Origin: Synechocystis sp. PCC 7509
GTDB lineage: Bacteria; Cyanobacteriota; Cyanobacteriia; Cyanobacteriales; Chroococcidiopsidaceae
Length of the DNA: 64,000 nt
Assembly: GCF_000332075.2 (NCBI RefSeq)
Contig: NZ_ALVU02000001.1
Span: 1,054,001-1,118,000 of the forward strand
Direction of reading: 5' to 3'
The position numbers and the translations under genes were made by a program. Below are positions 9,871-19,475 of the stretch, piece after piece. Below the pieces are notes generated by a model, which was not told the DNA's origin, searched no databases, and was given only the letters and a program-made list of their open reading frames with translations. Each line of letters starts with the position of its first letter. Positions within the stretch are counted from its first letter, which is position 1.

Positions 9871-11184
9871 CTAAGAACTTAGTAAGCTTTTTTTGGTTAA
9901 GACTTGACGAATTGCAATTAAAACTATTCCTATGCCTGTAAACACCAATGCCAAAATATGGCTTTCACGGGTAGCAAAATAAACAAGAGCCACATTAGAT
10001 AGCAACGCTACAACTGGGACTGCGGAGGGAACTTGAAACCCACTGGCGCGGGGTTCTCGGCGTTTGGTAATTAGAAGGGAAATATTTACCAAACAAAACA
10101 TTGATAGCAGCAAAGTCGCGGTAGTTCCAGCTAAAAATTCTAAAGTCCCAGAAAGCGCCAGAAAAATTGCAATCGGTAAAATAACCACCATCGTTCGATG
10201 GGGAGTAGCCCGCCTAACGTGTAACTTTCCCAGCCAAGATGGTAATAGCCCTTCCCGCGACATTCCATAAAGCAGCCGCGATGAAGTGACAAAATTTAGC
10301 AACCCCGTATTGAGAATCGCAAATAGAGGAATGATTGTAAAGAATATGGGCGGAAAATTGGGTTGCGCCTGGCTGACTACATCAAGTAAAGGAGCGCTAG
10401 AGTTGTTAAGCTCCACTGGATTGACTACCTGAATAGCAAGCCAGGAAATTAGAATGTAAAAAGTTCCCGCAATGCCCAATGATAGCAGGATGGCTCTAGG
10501 AACATTGCGCTCAGGATTTTTTACTTCTTCAGCAACATTGACAATATCCTCAAATCCAATAAAGGCATAAAAAGCCAGAGATGCTCCTTGTAAAATTGGT
10601 ATCCACCCAATGGCTGGCGTTGGGGAAGTAGAACTTATAGGAGTTGCTTCACCTCCCCCGAATAAAAACAAGCTGGCAACTAAAATCACAATAACTAGCC
10701 CCGAAGCTTCAACTGTTGTGCAAACAATATTTAGGGCTGAAGACTCCTCCATGCCTCTAAAATTGACAAAGGCTAGAGCCGAAAACAGCGTGAGGATAAT
10801 TAACCAAACAGGAACCGATGGAGCAAATTTGTTGAAGTAGCCAGCAAAGGCGTTTGCTCCCGTCGCCATTGAAACGAGGCAGGTACAAAACATTACCCAA
10901 CCGACTAAAGTTGAGAGCAAATGGTTGTGAAATGTCTTGTGGACGAAGTAAGCAACGCCTCCACTTTGGGGAAATCGGCTGCCAAGTTCGGCGTAACTTA
11001 AGGCTGTAAGCGCTGCCACCACCATCGCGCTCAAAAACGAAACCCATACCAAAGTTCCAGAAAATCCGGCAACTTTGCCCACCAGTGCATAAATTCCCGC
11101 GCCGAGAATATCACCTACGCCATAAATAACTAGCGTTGGCAGTCCAAACACTCGCTTTAGTGAATCTGCTTCCAGGTTTTCCAT
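9871..11184 (-). CDS. APC-family amino acid permease
   Basis: Cytoplasmic-membrane transporter of 437 aa with about 12 hydrophobic helices. The N-terminal helix 1 signature VYGVGDILGAGIYALVGKVAG is the broken-helix substrate-binding motif of APC transporters. GFEDIVNVAEEVKNPERNVPRAI is the conserved loop after helix 6, and SRLLYGMSREGLLP lies near helix 8. These identify the APC superfamily; the amino acid carried cannot be told. It is a monocistronic gene with an AT-rich upstream region of about 800 bp. Confidence 0.92.
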   Translation of the reverse strand: MENLEADSLKRVFGLPTLVIYGVGDILGAGIYALVGKVAGFSGTLVWVSFLSAMVVAALTALSYAELGSRFPQSGGVAYFVHKTFHNHLLSTLVGWVMFCTCLVSMATGANAFAGYFNKFAPSVPVWLIILTLFSALAFVNFRGMEESSALNIVCTTVEASGLVIVILVASLFLFGGGEATPISSTSPTPAIGWIPILQGASLAFYAFIGFEDIVNVAEEVKNPERNVPRAILLSLGIAGTFYILISWLAIQVVNPVELNNSSAPLLDVVSQAQPNFPPIFFTIIPLFAILNTGLLNFVTSSRLLYGMSREGLLPSWLGKLHVRRATPHRTMVVILPIAIFLALSGTLEFLAGTTATLLLSMFCLVNISLLITKRREPRASGFQVPSAVPVVALLSNVALVYFATRESHILALVFTGIGIVLIAIRQVLTKKSLLSS

Positions 11185-11391
11185 AAACTACTGTACCTAC
11201 TGTGTTTTCGTCAGTATAGAGTTTATAGGCTTTGTAACTGCTCAATTGTTACTGTTTGATGGCAAGGAAATTAATATTTTAAGAAAACCGTCAGCACCCT
11301 AATTAATAGTAGTAGAAATATTTATAGCAAAAATGCCCAATTTGTGAGGAATTTAGGCATTTTTAAAGTTGTACATTAAATAATTTTTAAC

Positions 11392-11574
11392 TTATTCAGT
11401 TACATTAGGTTTTTTAAAGCTACATTCTTGGATAAAACAACGTTCTAGTAGTTTAATTTTATATAAATACCCAAATTGGCGCGGATTTAATATACATTTA
11501 GTTTCGGCACTAAAGACGGGTTGGCTTAAAAATTGCCATACTGGAAAATTATTCGAGCTATTTAGTATATTCAT
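11392..11574 (-). CDS. possible small protein, 60 aa
   Basis: Unrecognised. The predicted product has a protein-like core (VWQFLSQPVF...NPRQFGYLYKIKLLERCFIQ) with aromatic and charged residues spread as in a folded domain, unlike a random AT-rich frame. No clear ribosome binding site precedes the ATG, which lowers confidence. It sits alone in the long spacer upstream of the permease gene. It could be spurious. Confidence 0.35.
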   Translation of the reverse strand: MNILNSSNNFPVWQFLSQPVFSAETKCILNPRQFGYLYKIKLLERCFIQECSFKKPNVTE

Positions 11575-11763
11575 AGTACAAATTTACGGAGCGACGGTTT
11601 GATTGATTGCTGGAAAAATACAATCTTTGTTTACTTTTCCAGATTGCCATAATTAATATTCAATTTGCTTGGTGGGTTCTACGGAATATTTTAGACGGAT
11701 TTTTACAAACTATGTAATTTTGCGGATGCGCTATGAACAAATATAGTTTTTTTGTAGTAATTT

Positions 11764-11785
11764 GATACTGCAACTAACCAGTATC
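11764..11785. promoter_or_regulatory. palindrome 1 upstream of the FAD oxidoreductase
   Basis: GATACTG (11764-11770) and CAGTATC (11779-11785) are perfect inverted repeats separated by 8 bp. They share the half-site ACTG with the palindrome 10 bp downstream. Candidate operator for a dimeric regulator. Confidence 0.4.
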
Positions 11786-11795
11786 AATAAATTTA

Positions 11796-11815
11796 TTACT
11801 GTATTAATACAGTAA
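11796..11815. promoter_or_regulatory. perfect 20-bp palindrome (candidate operator)
   Basis: TTACTGTATTAATACAGTAA is a perfect 20-bp palindrome about 170 bp upstream of the FAD oxidoreductase start. It contains ACTGTA/TACAGT half-sites and, with the palindrome at 11764, looks like a tandem operator. It does not fit the GTAC-type LexA box usual in cyanobacteria. Confidence 0.45.
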
Positions 11816-11987
11816 GTTGGGAAAAGGCGATCGCAAATTATTATTAAATTTTTATACTAACTTCAACATAACGTAACATTGCAGTTTGTAAAGATAAATA
11901 CTGAGTAATGGAGGCTTGCCATAAACATTTTTGAAATGGTAACGTCTAAGGCTATCTAGACATCTTACGTTAAAGAAACTCCAGTAT

Positions 11988-14003
11988 ATGAAGTCTCCGC
12001 TTATTGGTTTGACATTGGTTGCAACTTTGTTTACCCCCGTTGCTATGGCTGCTCCTCCTAGAAGTGCTGACCAAACTATCGAATGTGAAATATTAGTAGT
12101 GGGTGGTGGATTGAGCGGGGTTGCTACCGCCTATGAAGGCTTGCTGAGTGGCAAAACCGTTTGTCTGACAGAGATTACTGACTGGGTAGGAGGACAAATT
12201 TCGGCTCAGGGAACATCGGCTTTAGACGAGCGACCAACCCAAAGAGCAAAGTTATTATACCCCCGTGGTTATTTGGAATTGCGATCGCGCATTGAGCGCA
12301 AATATAAAGAACTAAATCCTGGAGACTGTTGGGTAAGCGATTCTTGTTTTTTGCCGAGGGATGGCAATGAGATTTTAGCTAAGGTACTAACAGATGCGGC
12401 AAAAAAAGGCAAGGGCAAGTTTAAGTTTTTCCCTTCGACGGTAGTCAAGGAATTACAAAAGACACCAAATATAATCAATGGGGCGATCGCTATTCAACAC
12501 CGCCCCGCCAAAGGCGCACCACCTCTTAATACTCAGCCTCTATCGCAAACCATTACCCAAGCCTATACTTACGCTAATTCCGCTAATTTTGACAAAAGTA
12601 TTATTCGTTTTGTCCCCGCCAAACCCAAGAAAAATAGCCCTTTAGTTAAAAGTAATGCCCCTAACTGGTACGTAATTGATGCGACCGAAACGGGGGAATT
12701 GGTGGCGCTGGCAGATGTCCCTTATCGGCTGGGTATTGATGCGCGTTCTTACTTAGAACCCTCCGCTTCTAGTGCGAGTAACGATGCTTATTGCACTCAA
12801 GGCTTTACTTATACCTACGCCATGGAGGCAACAAAAGAACCCCAAGTTCAAACAATGCCACCTTTTTATCTTCAATATTCACCCTACTATAGTTATGAGT
12901 TGCAACGTCTAGCAAGTTTTCCTTTAGTTTTTACTTATCGCCGCATTTGGAGTCCGGGAGAAGGAGAAACAGCTAAGTTTGGCGGGATTGAATTTACAAA
13001 CCCCACACCGGGGGATATTTCTATGCAAAACTGGACGTGGGGCAATGACTACCGCCCAGGTACGAGCAGCGATAATTTGGTGTACGCTCGTAACCAGTTG
13101 CAGGCAACCAAACAACTAGATCCGGGACAATGGATGGGAGGCTTGCGAGTAGAAAGTCTGCGTAAAGCTGAAGAAATTGCCATTGGCTATTATTACTGGC
13201 TAGTAGCTGGAACAACGGACTCTCAACTAGGGGAAGGAGTTAAGCAACCGCAACCAAATTATCGCTATTTATCAGGATTAGATTCGCCGATGGGAACTGT
13301 TAACGGCTTATCTAAGTATCCTTATATGCGAGAAGGAAGGCGGATAATTGGCAGACCTAGTTGGGGACAACCCCAAGGCTTTACAGTATGGGAAATTGAT
13401 ATTTCTCGCCGGGATTATACAGATAAATACTACACAGACACCTTATCACCAGAGACTTATCGCAGTTTAAAAGCGGCGCTATCGGGATTAGAAGCAACGG
13501 CTGTAATTGGTGGTACTAGAGAAGCAAATTCAACCATGAGGCGATCGCGTTCGACAATTTATACTGACTCTGTGGGTATTGCTCACTATGCTATAGACTT
13601 TCATCCCTGCATGGTCAAAAGTCCCCCCGAAGCACCAGGAAATATCGAGCGTCCCGGCGAACGATTGGGCGCTGGACAAGCTTACCCGTTTCAAATTCCT
13701 TTAAGGGCGATGATTCCGCAAAAGATCGATAATATGCTGGTAGCAGGGAAAAGTATTGCGACAAGCCATATTGCAGCCGCAGCTTACCGAGTACATTCTT
13801 TTGAGTGGTCGTCGGGAGCGGCGGCGGGAAATACCGCAGCTTTTAGTTTGGATAATGCGATCGCACCTTACCAATTAGTCGATAATTTACCCCAACAAGA
13901 GCCGCAGCTAGAGGCGCTTAAACGTCGATTGAAAACCCAAGGCAATCCTACGGCTTTCCCTGACACTTCAATTTTCAATGAAGATTGGGACGATTGGCGC
14001 TAA
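11988..14003 (+). CDS. exported FAD-dependent oxidoreductase
   Basis: 671-aa flavoprotein of the FAD_oxidored (pfam12831-like) group. Residues 1-22 form a signal peptide (hydrophobic stretch then AMA-A), so the enzyme probably works in the periplasm or outer compartment. The dinucleotide-binding motif VVGGGLSGVATAYEG follows at about 36-50, then TDWVGGQISAQGTSALDE, typical of the family. A C-terminal GKSIATSHIAAAAYRVHS...AGNTAAF closes the FAD fold. The substrate is unknown. A strong terminator lies just after the stop, so it is a single-gene unit, with palindromes upstream that may be its operators. Confidence 0.88.
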   Translation: MKSPLIGLTLVATLFTPVAMAAPPRSADQTIECEILVVGGGLSGVATAYEGLLSGKTVCLTEITDWVGGQISAQGTSALDERPTQRAKLLYPRGYLELRSRIERKYKELNPGDCWVSDSCFLPRDGNEILAKVLTDAAKKGKGKFKFFPSTVVKELQKTPNIINGAIAIQHRPAKGAPPLNTQPLSQTITQAYTYANSANFDKSIIRFVPAKPKKNSPLVKSNAPNWYVIDATETGELVALADVPYRLGIDARSYLEPSASSASNDAYCTQGFTYTYAMEATKEPQVQTMPPFYLQYSPYYSYELQRLASFPLVFTYRRIWSPGEGETAKFGGIEFTNPTPGDISMQNWTWGNDYRPGTSSDNLVYARNQLQATKQLDPGQWMGGLRVESLRKAEEIAIGYYYWLVAGTTDSQLGEGVKQPQPNYRYLSGLDSPMGTVNGLSKYPYMREGRRIIGRPSWGQPQGFTVWEIDISRRDYTDKYYTDTLSPETYRSLKAALSGLEATAVIGGTREANSTMRRSRSTIYTDSVGIAHYAIDFHPCMVKSPPEAPGNIERPGERLGAGQAYPFQIPLRAMIPQKIDNMLVAGKSIATSHIAAAAYRVHSFEWSSGAAAGNTAAFSLDNAIAPYQLVDNLPQQEPQLEALKRRLKTQGNPTAFPDTSIFNEDWDDWR

Positions 14004-14011
14004 AAAGTTAG

Positions 14012-14055
14012 GGGATGAGGGGATTTATTTACAGTTCTCTCATCCCGATTTTTTT
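14012..14055 (+). terminator. intrinsic terminator after the FAD oxidoreductase
   Basis: GGGATGAG (14012-14019) pairs with CTCATCCC (14039-14046), followed by a T-run at 14049-14055. A textbook rho-independent terminator, 9 bp after the stop codon. Confidence 0.85.
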
Positions 14056-14105
14056 ATCCTCTGGTATCTTGGAATGTAGTTTAATTAAGCTTTTTTATAT
14101 AGATT

Positions 14106-14435
14106 ATGACTAGGTTACATTCAACAATTGTCCGCGCTATGGTAAATTCTGCACCAACTATTGCTCCCACTCGTAACAGCGAAGTTACTCGTAAGATTTA
14201 TCCCAACTACAAAATTATTGTCTTAAATGACGATTTCAATACCTTTGAACACGTAGCAAAATGCTTGCTAACTTATATTCCGGGGATGAGTAGCGAAAAT
14301 GCTTGGGAACTAACTAATCAAATCCACTTTGAAGGACAAGCTATTGTCTGGGTTGGCCCTCAAGAACAAGCAGAGCTTTATCATCAACAACTTAGACGTG
14401 CGGGTTTGACTATGGCTCCTCTAGAGGCAGCCTAA
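14106..14435 (+). CDS. clpS: ATP-dependent Clp protease adaptor ClpS
   Basis: Adaptor that delivers N-degron substrates to the ClpAP/ClpCP protease. 109 aa. The core YKIIVLNDDFNTFEHVAKCLLTYIPGMS is the ClpS signature, including the Asn-Asp-Asp pocket residues, and EGQAIVWVGPQEQAELYHQQLRRAGLTMAPLE matches the C-terminal half. The first 30 residues are poorly conserved, so the ATG at 14139 is an alternative start. The DUF2103 gene begins 6 bp downstream, indicating an operon. Confidence 0.95.
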   Translation: MTRLHSTIVRAMVNSAPTIAPTRNSEVTRKIYPNYKIIVLNDDFNTFEHVAKCLLTYIPGMSSENAWELTNQIHFEGQAIVWVGPQEQAELYHQQLRRAGLTMAPLEAA

Positions 14436-14441
14436 ACCATC

Positions 14442-14723
14442 ATGGGCAAACCCACTAGCGGTAGACTTGTACTCAATCACTCTACCCATATTCCTGGACT
14501 GATTCGCATTTTGGAAGCTTTGACTAAGCTTGAAGGTATCCACACGATTACCCCCGGCGTTATTAGTAGAACAAAAGGTCACATCCCCCAAATGCAGTTA
14601 AGAGTATCTGTACCAATTCGCGGCGGCTTTAAAATTATTGCCAGACTTGGTAAGACGGTGCAAGAAGTATTTATTCTCACGACTTTGAGCCAAGAACAAC
14701 TAGAGGAGTTGTTGCAACGGTAA
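14442..14723 (+). CDS. DUF2103 family protein
   Basis: 93-aa protein matching the DUF2103 family, described as predicted metal-binding. The conserved start GRLVLNHSTHIPGLIRIL carries two histidines, and TPGVISRTKGHIPQMQLRVSVPIRGGFKIIARLGKTVQEVFIL is the small RNA/ligand-binding-looking core. It is 6 bp from clpS, so co-expressed. The exact role is unknown; convergent with truB by 4 bp. Confidence 0.85.
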   Translation: MGKPTSGRLVLNHSTHIPGLIRILEALTKLEGIHTITPGVISRTKGHIPQMQLRVSVPIRGGFKIIARLGKTVQEVFILTTLSQEQLEELLQR

Positions 14724-14727
14724 GGCT

Positions 14728-15621
14728 CTACATTGGCTCGTAGACAAGATCGGGAATCAGACTCAACACTTTTTCTAATTCCTCTTGATGACCAATGCCT
14801 AAAAATTTGTCATCTTCGCGATAAATTTGCACCGGAGAATTAATTAAAATTTGCTCATCGCCTGCAACTTTTTGTCCTTGACACCATTTTTGAGCCACAG
14901 GCGCAGATAAAGTTACTAAGGGTAGATGCTGTAAGGCGGCTGGAGGGGCAATAGGGCTAAAAGTTCCTTGTTGTAGCTGCGCCGTTAGTTCGTCGAAAGT
15001 CAAGCTGTTTGAGAGGCTAAAACCAGCGCTTTGAGTGCGAATTAGAGCCGCTAGAGTTCCGCCAGTAGCTAAAGCTGTACCCAGATCGCGGGCGATCGCT
15101 CTGATATAAGTTCCTGCACTACAACTAATTGCTACATCAATTTCAGGATACTCACCATCACGCCACTCTAATATTTCTAACTGATATACTTCTACATTCC
15201 TAGCTGGAACTTCTATAGTTTCACCACGCCGCGCTAGATCGTATAAGCGCTTTCCCTGCACTTGTATGGCACTATATTTTGGCGGAATTTGGGATAATTT
15301 GCCTATAAATTGCTTTAAAGTCCAGGTAACTTGTTCTAACGTTACGTTTGTTCCAGGCGTTTGACTAATAATTTCTCCTTCTAGATCGTCTGTCGCCGTT
15401 ACTACCCCCAAGCGAATTGTTGCTTGATAAGCTTTGTCTGGTTGCAAGTATTGTAATAGCCGCGTTGCTTTACCCAAGGCGATCGGCAAAACCCCCGTGG
15501 CGGCTGGATCTAACGTGCCTCCGTGTCCTATACGTTTGAGACGCAACAACCCCCGCAACTTAGCTACACAGTCATGAGATGTAAAGTCAGTTGGCTTGAA
15601 TAGATTGATAAAACCTTGCAC
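14728..15621 (-). CDS. truB: tRNA pseudouridine(55) synthase TruB
   Basis: Makes pseudouridine 55 in the T-loop of tRNAs. 297 aa. The catalytic Asp is D38 in HGGTLDPAATGVLPIA. The KLSQIPPKYSAIQVQGKRLYDLARRG and CSAGTYIRAIARDLG motifs of the TruB family are present, and the C-terminal part carries a short PUA-like segment. The start with MQGFINLFKP fits family alignments. It stands alone on this strand. Confidence 0.96.
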   Translation of the reverse strand: MQGFINLFKPTDFTSHDCVAKLRGLLRLKRIGHGGTLDPAATGVLPIALGKATRLLQYLQPDKAYQATIRLGVVTATDDLEGEIISQTPGTNVTLEQVTWTLKQFIGKLSQIPPKYSAIQVQGKRLYDLARRGETIEVPARNVEVYQLEILEWRDGEYPEIDVAISCSAGTYIRAIARDLGTALATGGTLAALIRTQSAGFSLSNSLTFDELTAQLQQGTFSPIAPPAALQHLPLVTLSAPVAQKWCQGQKVAGDEQILINSPVQIYREDDKFLGIGHQEELEKVLSLIPDLVYEPM

Positions 15622-15844
15622 AAATAAAGTATCCTACTAAGCTGCTAATCGATGTTTATTTTAGTTGGAAACCAGAAGTGCGATCGCTTTTATAAATTTT
15701 GTACTATTGGTACAAAATGCCACAAAGCTTATAGATTGGCTAAAAACTTGAAGATCGTCTTTAGTCAAAAATCATCAAGGTTTTGCCGGAAATCACCCTT
15801 GAGCCATCGATACTAATTATTAGTAATTTGCTTTTTTGGGTGCA

Positions 15845-18800
15845 ATGATGATTCAGAAAATTAAACAGAGTAAAGAAAATTGGCACTTTTTCTATCGTGC
15901 TTTTACTATTAGTCTCAGCATTTTGTTATTATCTGAAGCCGTAGCCGTTGGTACTCACAGAAGTATAATAGCCCAACAACCGCCCGCCGCTACTTCTCCT
16001 AGTCTTAACAGCCAAGGACAACAACTATTAAACGAAGCACAGCAACTTTTAAAACAAGGAACTAATCAGTCGCGGATACAGGCTTTAGCTAAATACCAGC
16101 AAGCTTTGGCAATTTGGCAAAAACTAGGCGATCGCGCATTTGTGGCTTTAACACTCCAAAGTATCGGTTTAACTTACTATTTGCAAAACGATAATCCCAA
16201 AGCTTTAGCAAATTATACCCAAGCTTTAGAGCTTCGACGGGCTTTAGGCGATCGCTATGGTGAAGCAATTATGCTTAATTCTATTGGTGGGGTTTATGCT
16301 GCTTTGGGCGACAAGCAACAAGCTATTCAATCCTACAACCAAGCTGTAACTCTGTTTAGAGCCGAAAAAAAATCAGCCGAATTAGCATCAACATTAATCA
16401 GCTTAGGGGGAGTTTATGCTTCAGTCGGCGATACAGCTAAAGTAATTGCGTATTACAACCAAGCTTTAGAAATCCAACGCTTGGCAAACGATCGCCTTGG
16501 AGTTGCCAGCACTTTGAGCAATTTAGGCAGAATTTATACTTCTTTAGGCGAAAATCAGCAAGCGTTAAATACTTATAACCAAGCACTGGAGATCCAAAAA
16601 GCGGAAGGAAACAAACCTGGAATTGTAGAGGTTTTGCAAGGGTTGGGCGCACTTCATACTTCATTTAACGAAAGTCAAAAAGCTTTAGAGATTTACAACC
16701 AAGCTTTAGAAATCCAAAAATCGGGGGTGGGTAATTCCATCGATCGCGCTTTAACACTAATCGGTATTGCTGGTAGCTATCAGGGATTAAGCGATTATCC
16801 TCAAGCTATCGAAAACTACAATCAGGCTATAGCCTTACAACAAGCGGTGGGTAATCGTTTAGCAGAAGCCGAAATCCTCAATCAACTAAGCTTTGCTTAC
16901 GATCAAACTGGGGAAAAGCAAAAAGCCTTGGAAGTTTTGAATACAGCCTTAAACTTACAAAAAGCCGCAGGCGATCGCGCACGGGAAGCTTTTACTTTGG
17001 GTAATATCGCCGGAATTTATAATTCTTTGGGAGATTATCAACAAGCCCTCGATGCCCATAATAAGGCTTTAACACTCCAAAAAGCTGTTCAAGATCGCCC
17101 CGGTGAAGCTGTTTCGCTTAATGATATTGCCCAAGTTTATAGTTCTTTAGGCGACTATCAGCAAAGTGTTGACTCTCATAACGCCGCTTTGGCGATCTTT
17201 CGCTCCATAGGCGATCGCGCCCAAGAAGGGCAAACTCTCGATAATATTGGCGGCGTATACCGCTTATCGAAAAATTATCACCAAGCCTTAGATTACTACA
17301 ATCAAGCCTTGGCTGTACGACGGGCTACGGGCGATCGCTTTCGAGAATTTGCAACGCTAACAGGTGTAATTAGAGCCTATGAATCGTTGAAAGATTATCC
17401 CAAAGCTTTAGAATCAGCAAATAGCGCTCTAAGCATTGCTCGCGCCCAAAAAAGTCCCTTTGCTGAAGCTTCCGCCTTAGCTTTAACAGGGAGAGTATAT
17501 TTAGCTTCGGGAAATAACCCTCAAGCTTTAGAATCTTCAAAGGCGGCGTTAAAAACTTGGCAGCAATTGGGTATTCGCGCCGCCGCCGCCCCAACGCTGG
17601 ATAATATTGGTAAAACTTATCATGCTCAAGGAAATTATCCTAACGCGATCGCCTCTCACAAGGAAGCTTTAGCTGTATGGCAAAGTTTGGGCGATAAAGC
17701 AGGCGAAGCTGAGAGTTTATACAATATTGCCATTAGCGAACAAGGGCGAAACAATTTCCCTCAAGCTCAAACTCAAATTAAAGCCGCGATCGCCGTTGTT
17801 GAAACATTGCGTACCAAAATCGCAAGTAAAGACTTAAGAGCTACTTATTTTGCTTCAGTGCAGAGATACTATGAGTTTTATACAGACTTATTGATGCAGT
17901 GGCACAAAAAAGAGCCAAGAGCGGGGTTTAACGTGGAGGCTCTGCAAGTAAGCGATCGCGCCCGCGCCCGTAGTTTGTTAGAAATTCTCACCGAAGCTAA
18001 CGCAGACATCCGTAAGGGGGTAGATCCGCAACTGCTAGCAAAAGAACGGAATTTGCAAACGGCGTTAGATGTAGCCGAAACTCGGCGGGTAAGAATCCTT
18101 AGCGCTAACCATACTCCCGCCCAAGCCACCGCCGTAGATAAACAAGTTTCTGAACTATTAAACCAATACCAAGCCTTGCAAGCCCAAATTCGGACTACAA
18201 GCCCCCAGTATGCCGCCTTAACTCAACCCCAAGCGCTGAAACTCGCCCAAATCCAAAAACTCTTAGATCCCGATACTGTATTGCTGGAATACTCTCTAGG
18301 TAAAAAACGCAGCTATTTATGGACGGTAACGGCTAATTCTTTAACTAGCTACGAATTGCCACCCCAACAAGAAATAGAAACTCTTGCCAAGCAATATTAC
18401 CAATTAGTTACCGATAAACGTTTTGGTTTGAAACGGCAAAACTTAGCTCAAGTAGCTACTAATTTAAGCGACATTCTTTTAAAACCCGTAGCTGGACAAA
18501 TTGCCAAAAAACGTTTAGTAGTAGTTAGCGATGGTGCGCTGCAATACGTGCCATTTACTGCCTTACCTTCACCAAATAACAATGCTACGCCGTTATTAGT
18601 TGAGCATGAAATTGTTAGTTTGCCATCAGCTTCTACAATTGATGTATTGCGACGCGAATTAATTGGACGTAAACCTGCACCTAAAACCGTAGCAGTAATA
18701 GCAGATCCAGTATTTACCACTAATGACGAAAGAGTAAAAACTGCAACTTCATCTACTCCCTCTAGCAATCCCAACTCTTTGTTGCAGAGATCCGCTACAC

Positions 18801-19393
18801 AATCGGGCGTAAATTTTGCCCGTTTACCTGGTACGAGAAAGGAAGCCGAGCAAATTTTAGCGCTTGTACCCGCAAGTGAGCGATCGCAAACTTTTGATTT
18901 TCAAAGCGATCGCGCGGCGGTGACTAGCTCAAATCTAAGCCAGTATCGAATTATTCATTTTGCTACTCATGGCATCCTCAACAGCCTTAATCCTGAGCTT
19001 TCGGGGGTGGTGCTATCGCTGGTAGACGAAAAAGGTGCGCCGCAAAATGGCTTTTTGCGCCTAAATGAAATATTCAATCTCAATTTACCTGCCGAATTAG
19101 TTGTACTTAGTGCCTGTCAAACAGGTTTAGGAGAACAAGTCCGAGGTGAAGGAATTATTAGCTTGACAAGGGGCTTTATGTATGCTGGTGCGCCGCGAGT
19201 GGTAGTAAGTTTGTGGAGTGTAGACGATCTTGCTACTGCCGAGTTAATGGGCAAATTTTATACAGAAATGCTGAAAAAAGGGTTAAAGCCTGCCGCAGCC
19301 TTGCGCTTGGCGCAGATAGAGGTGTGGAAGCAAGACAAATGGAAATCGCCTTATTACTGGGCAGCATTTGGGTTGCAAGGGGAATGGAGATAA
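15845..19393 (+). CDS. exported TPR repeat protein with C-terminal CHAT peptidase-like domain
   Basis: 1182 aa from the ATG chosen here; a TTG nine bases upstream gives 1185. Residues about 18-45 form a hydrophobic signal peptide or anchor. Roughly 14 tetratricopeptide repeats of about 40 residues follow, each with the pattern GDYQQALDYYNQALAL...GDR, to about residue 660. A linker leads into a CHAT domain (caspase HetF-associated with TPRs). The expected catalytic dyad is present as H1042 (FATHG) and C1091 (LSACQTG), so the protease fold should be active. CHAT proteins act in regulated proteolysis and cell death; its target is unknown. The repeats are rich in HIP1 octamers at the GDR turns. 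Confidence 0.92.
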   Translation: MMIQKIKQSKENWHFFYRAFTISLSILLLSEAVAVGTHRSIIAQQPPAATSPSLNSQGQQLLNEAQQLLKQGTNQSRIQALAKYQQALAIWQKLGDRAFVALTLQSIGLTYYLQNDNPKALANYTQALELRRALGDRYGEAIMLNSIGGVYAALGDKQQAIQSYNQAVTLFRAEKKSAELASTLISLGGVYASVGDTAKVIAYYNQALEIQRLANDRLGVASTLSNLGRIYTSLGENQQALNTYNQALEIQKAEGNKPGIVEVLQGLGALHTSFNESQKALEIYNQALEIQKSGVGNSIDRALTLIGIAGSYQGLSDYPQAIENYNQAIALQQAVGNRLAEAEILNQLSFAYDQTGEKQKALEVLNTALNLQKAAGDRAREAFTLGNIAGIYNSLGDYQQALDAHNKALTLQKAVQDRPGEAVSLNDIAQVYSSLGDYQQSVDSHNAALAIFRSIGDRAQEGQTLDNIGGVYRLSKNYHQALDYYNQALAVRRATGDRFREFATLTGVIRAYESLKDYPKALESANSALSIARAQKSPFAEASALALTGRVYLASGNNPQALESSKAALKTWQQLGIRAAAAPTLDNIGKTYHAQGNYPNAIASHKEALAVWQSLGDKAGEAESLYNIAISEQGRNNFPQAQTQIKAAIAVVETLRTKIASKDLRATYFASVQRYYEFYTDLLMQWHKKEPRAGFNVEALQVSDRARARSLLEILTEANADIRKGVDPQLLAKERNLQTALDVAETRRVRILSANHTPAQATAVDKQVSELLNQYQALQAQIRTTSPQYAALTQPQALKLAQIQKLLDPDTVLLEYSLGKKRSYLWTVTANSLTSYELPPQQEIETLAKQYYQLVTDKRFGLKRQNLAQVATNLSDILLKPVAGQIAKKRLVVVSDGALQYVPFTALPSPNNNATPLLVEHEIVSLPSASTIDVLRRELIGRKPAPKTVAVIADPVFTTNDERVKTATSSTPSSNPNSLLQRSATQSGVNFARLPGTRKEAEQILALVPASERSQTFDFQSDRAAVTSSNLSQYRIIHFATHGILNSLNPELSGVVLSLVDEKGAPQNGFLRLNEIFNLNLPAELVVLSACQTGLGEQVRGEGIISLTRGFMYAGAPRVVVSLWSVDDLATAELMGKFYTEMLKKGLKPAAALRLAQIEVWKQDKWKSPYYWAAFGLQGEWR

Positions 19394-19424
19394 CTTTTTG
19401 TCTTACACTTTGAGGCTGAAGGCA

Positions 19425-19455
19425 AGTTGATGAGCAAACAATTTACTCATCAACT
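19425..19455. terminator. bidirectional terminator between convergent genes
   Basis: AGTTGATGAG (19425-19434) pairs with CTCATCAACT (19446-19455), with an outer GGCAA/TTGCC pairing. It is placed between the CHAT gene and the convergent GTPase gene. Confidence 0.65.
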
Positions 19456-19475
19456 ATTTTGCCATAAGTCTGATG

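Larger units (their letters stand above)
11185..11987. other. 803-bp AT-rich spacer between divergent genes
   Basis: Lies between the permease gene (-) and the FAD oxidoreductase gene (+). It holds one possible 60-codon gene on the minus strand, two palindromes at 11764-11815 and presumably both promoters. No RNA gene or repeat was recognised in the rest. Confidence 0.6.

Noticed and set aside
11796-11815. Palindrome as a LexA box (resembles E. coli CTGT...ACAG).
   Set aside because: Half-site spacing is two bases shorter than the E. coli box, and cyanobacterial LexA sites described so far are of the GTAC type.
15836-19393. Tandem TPR-coding repeats as a DNA repeat or CRISPR-like array.
   Set aside because: The periodicity is that of the protein repeats (about 120 bp) with strong sequence drift; no invariant short repeats or unique spacers.
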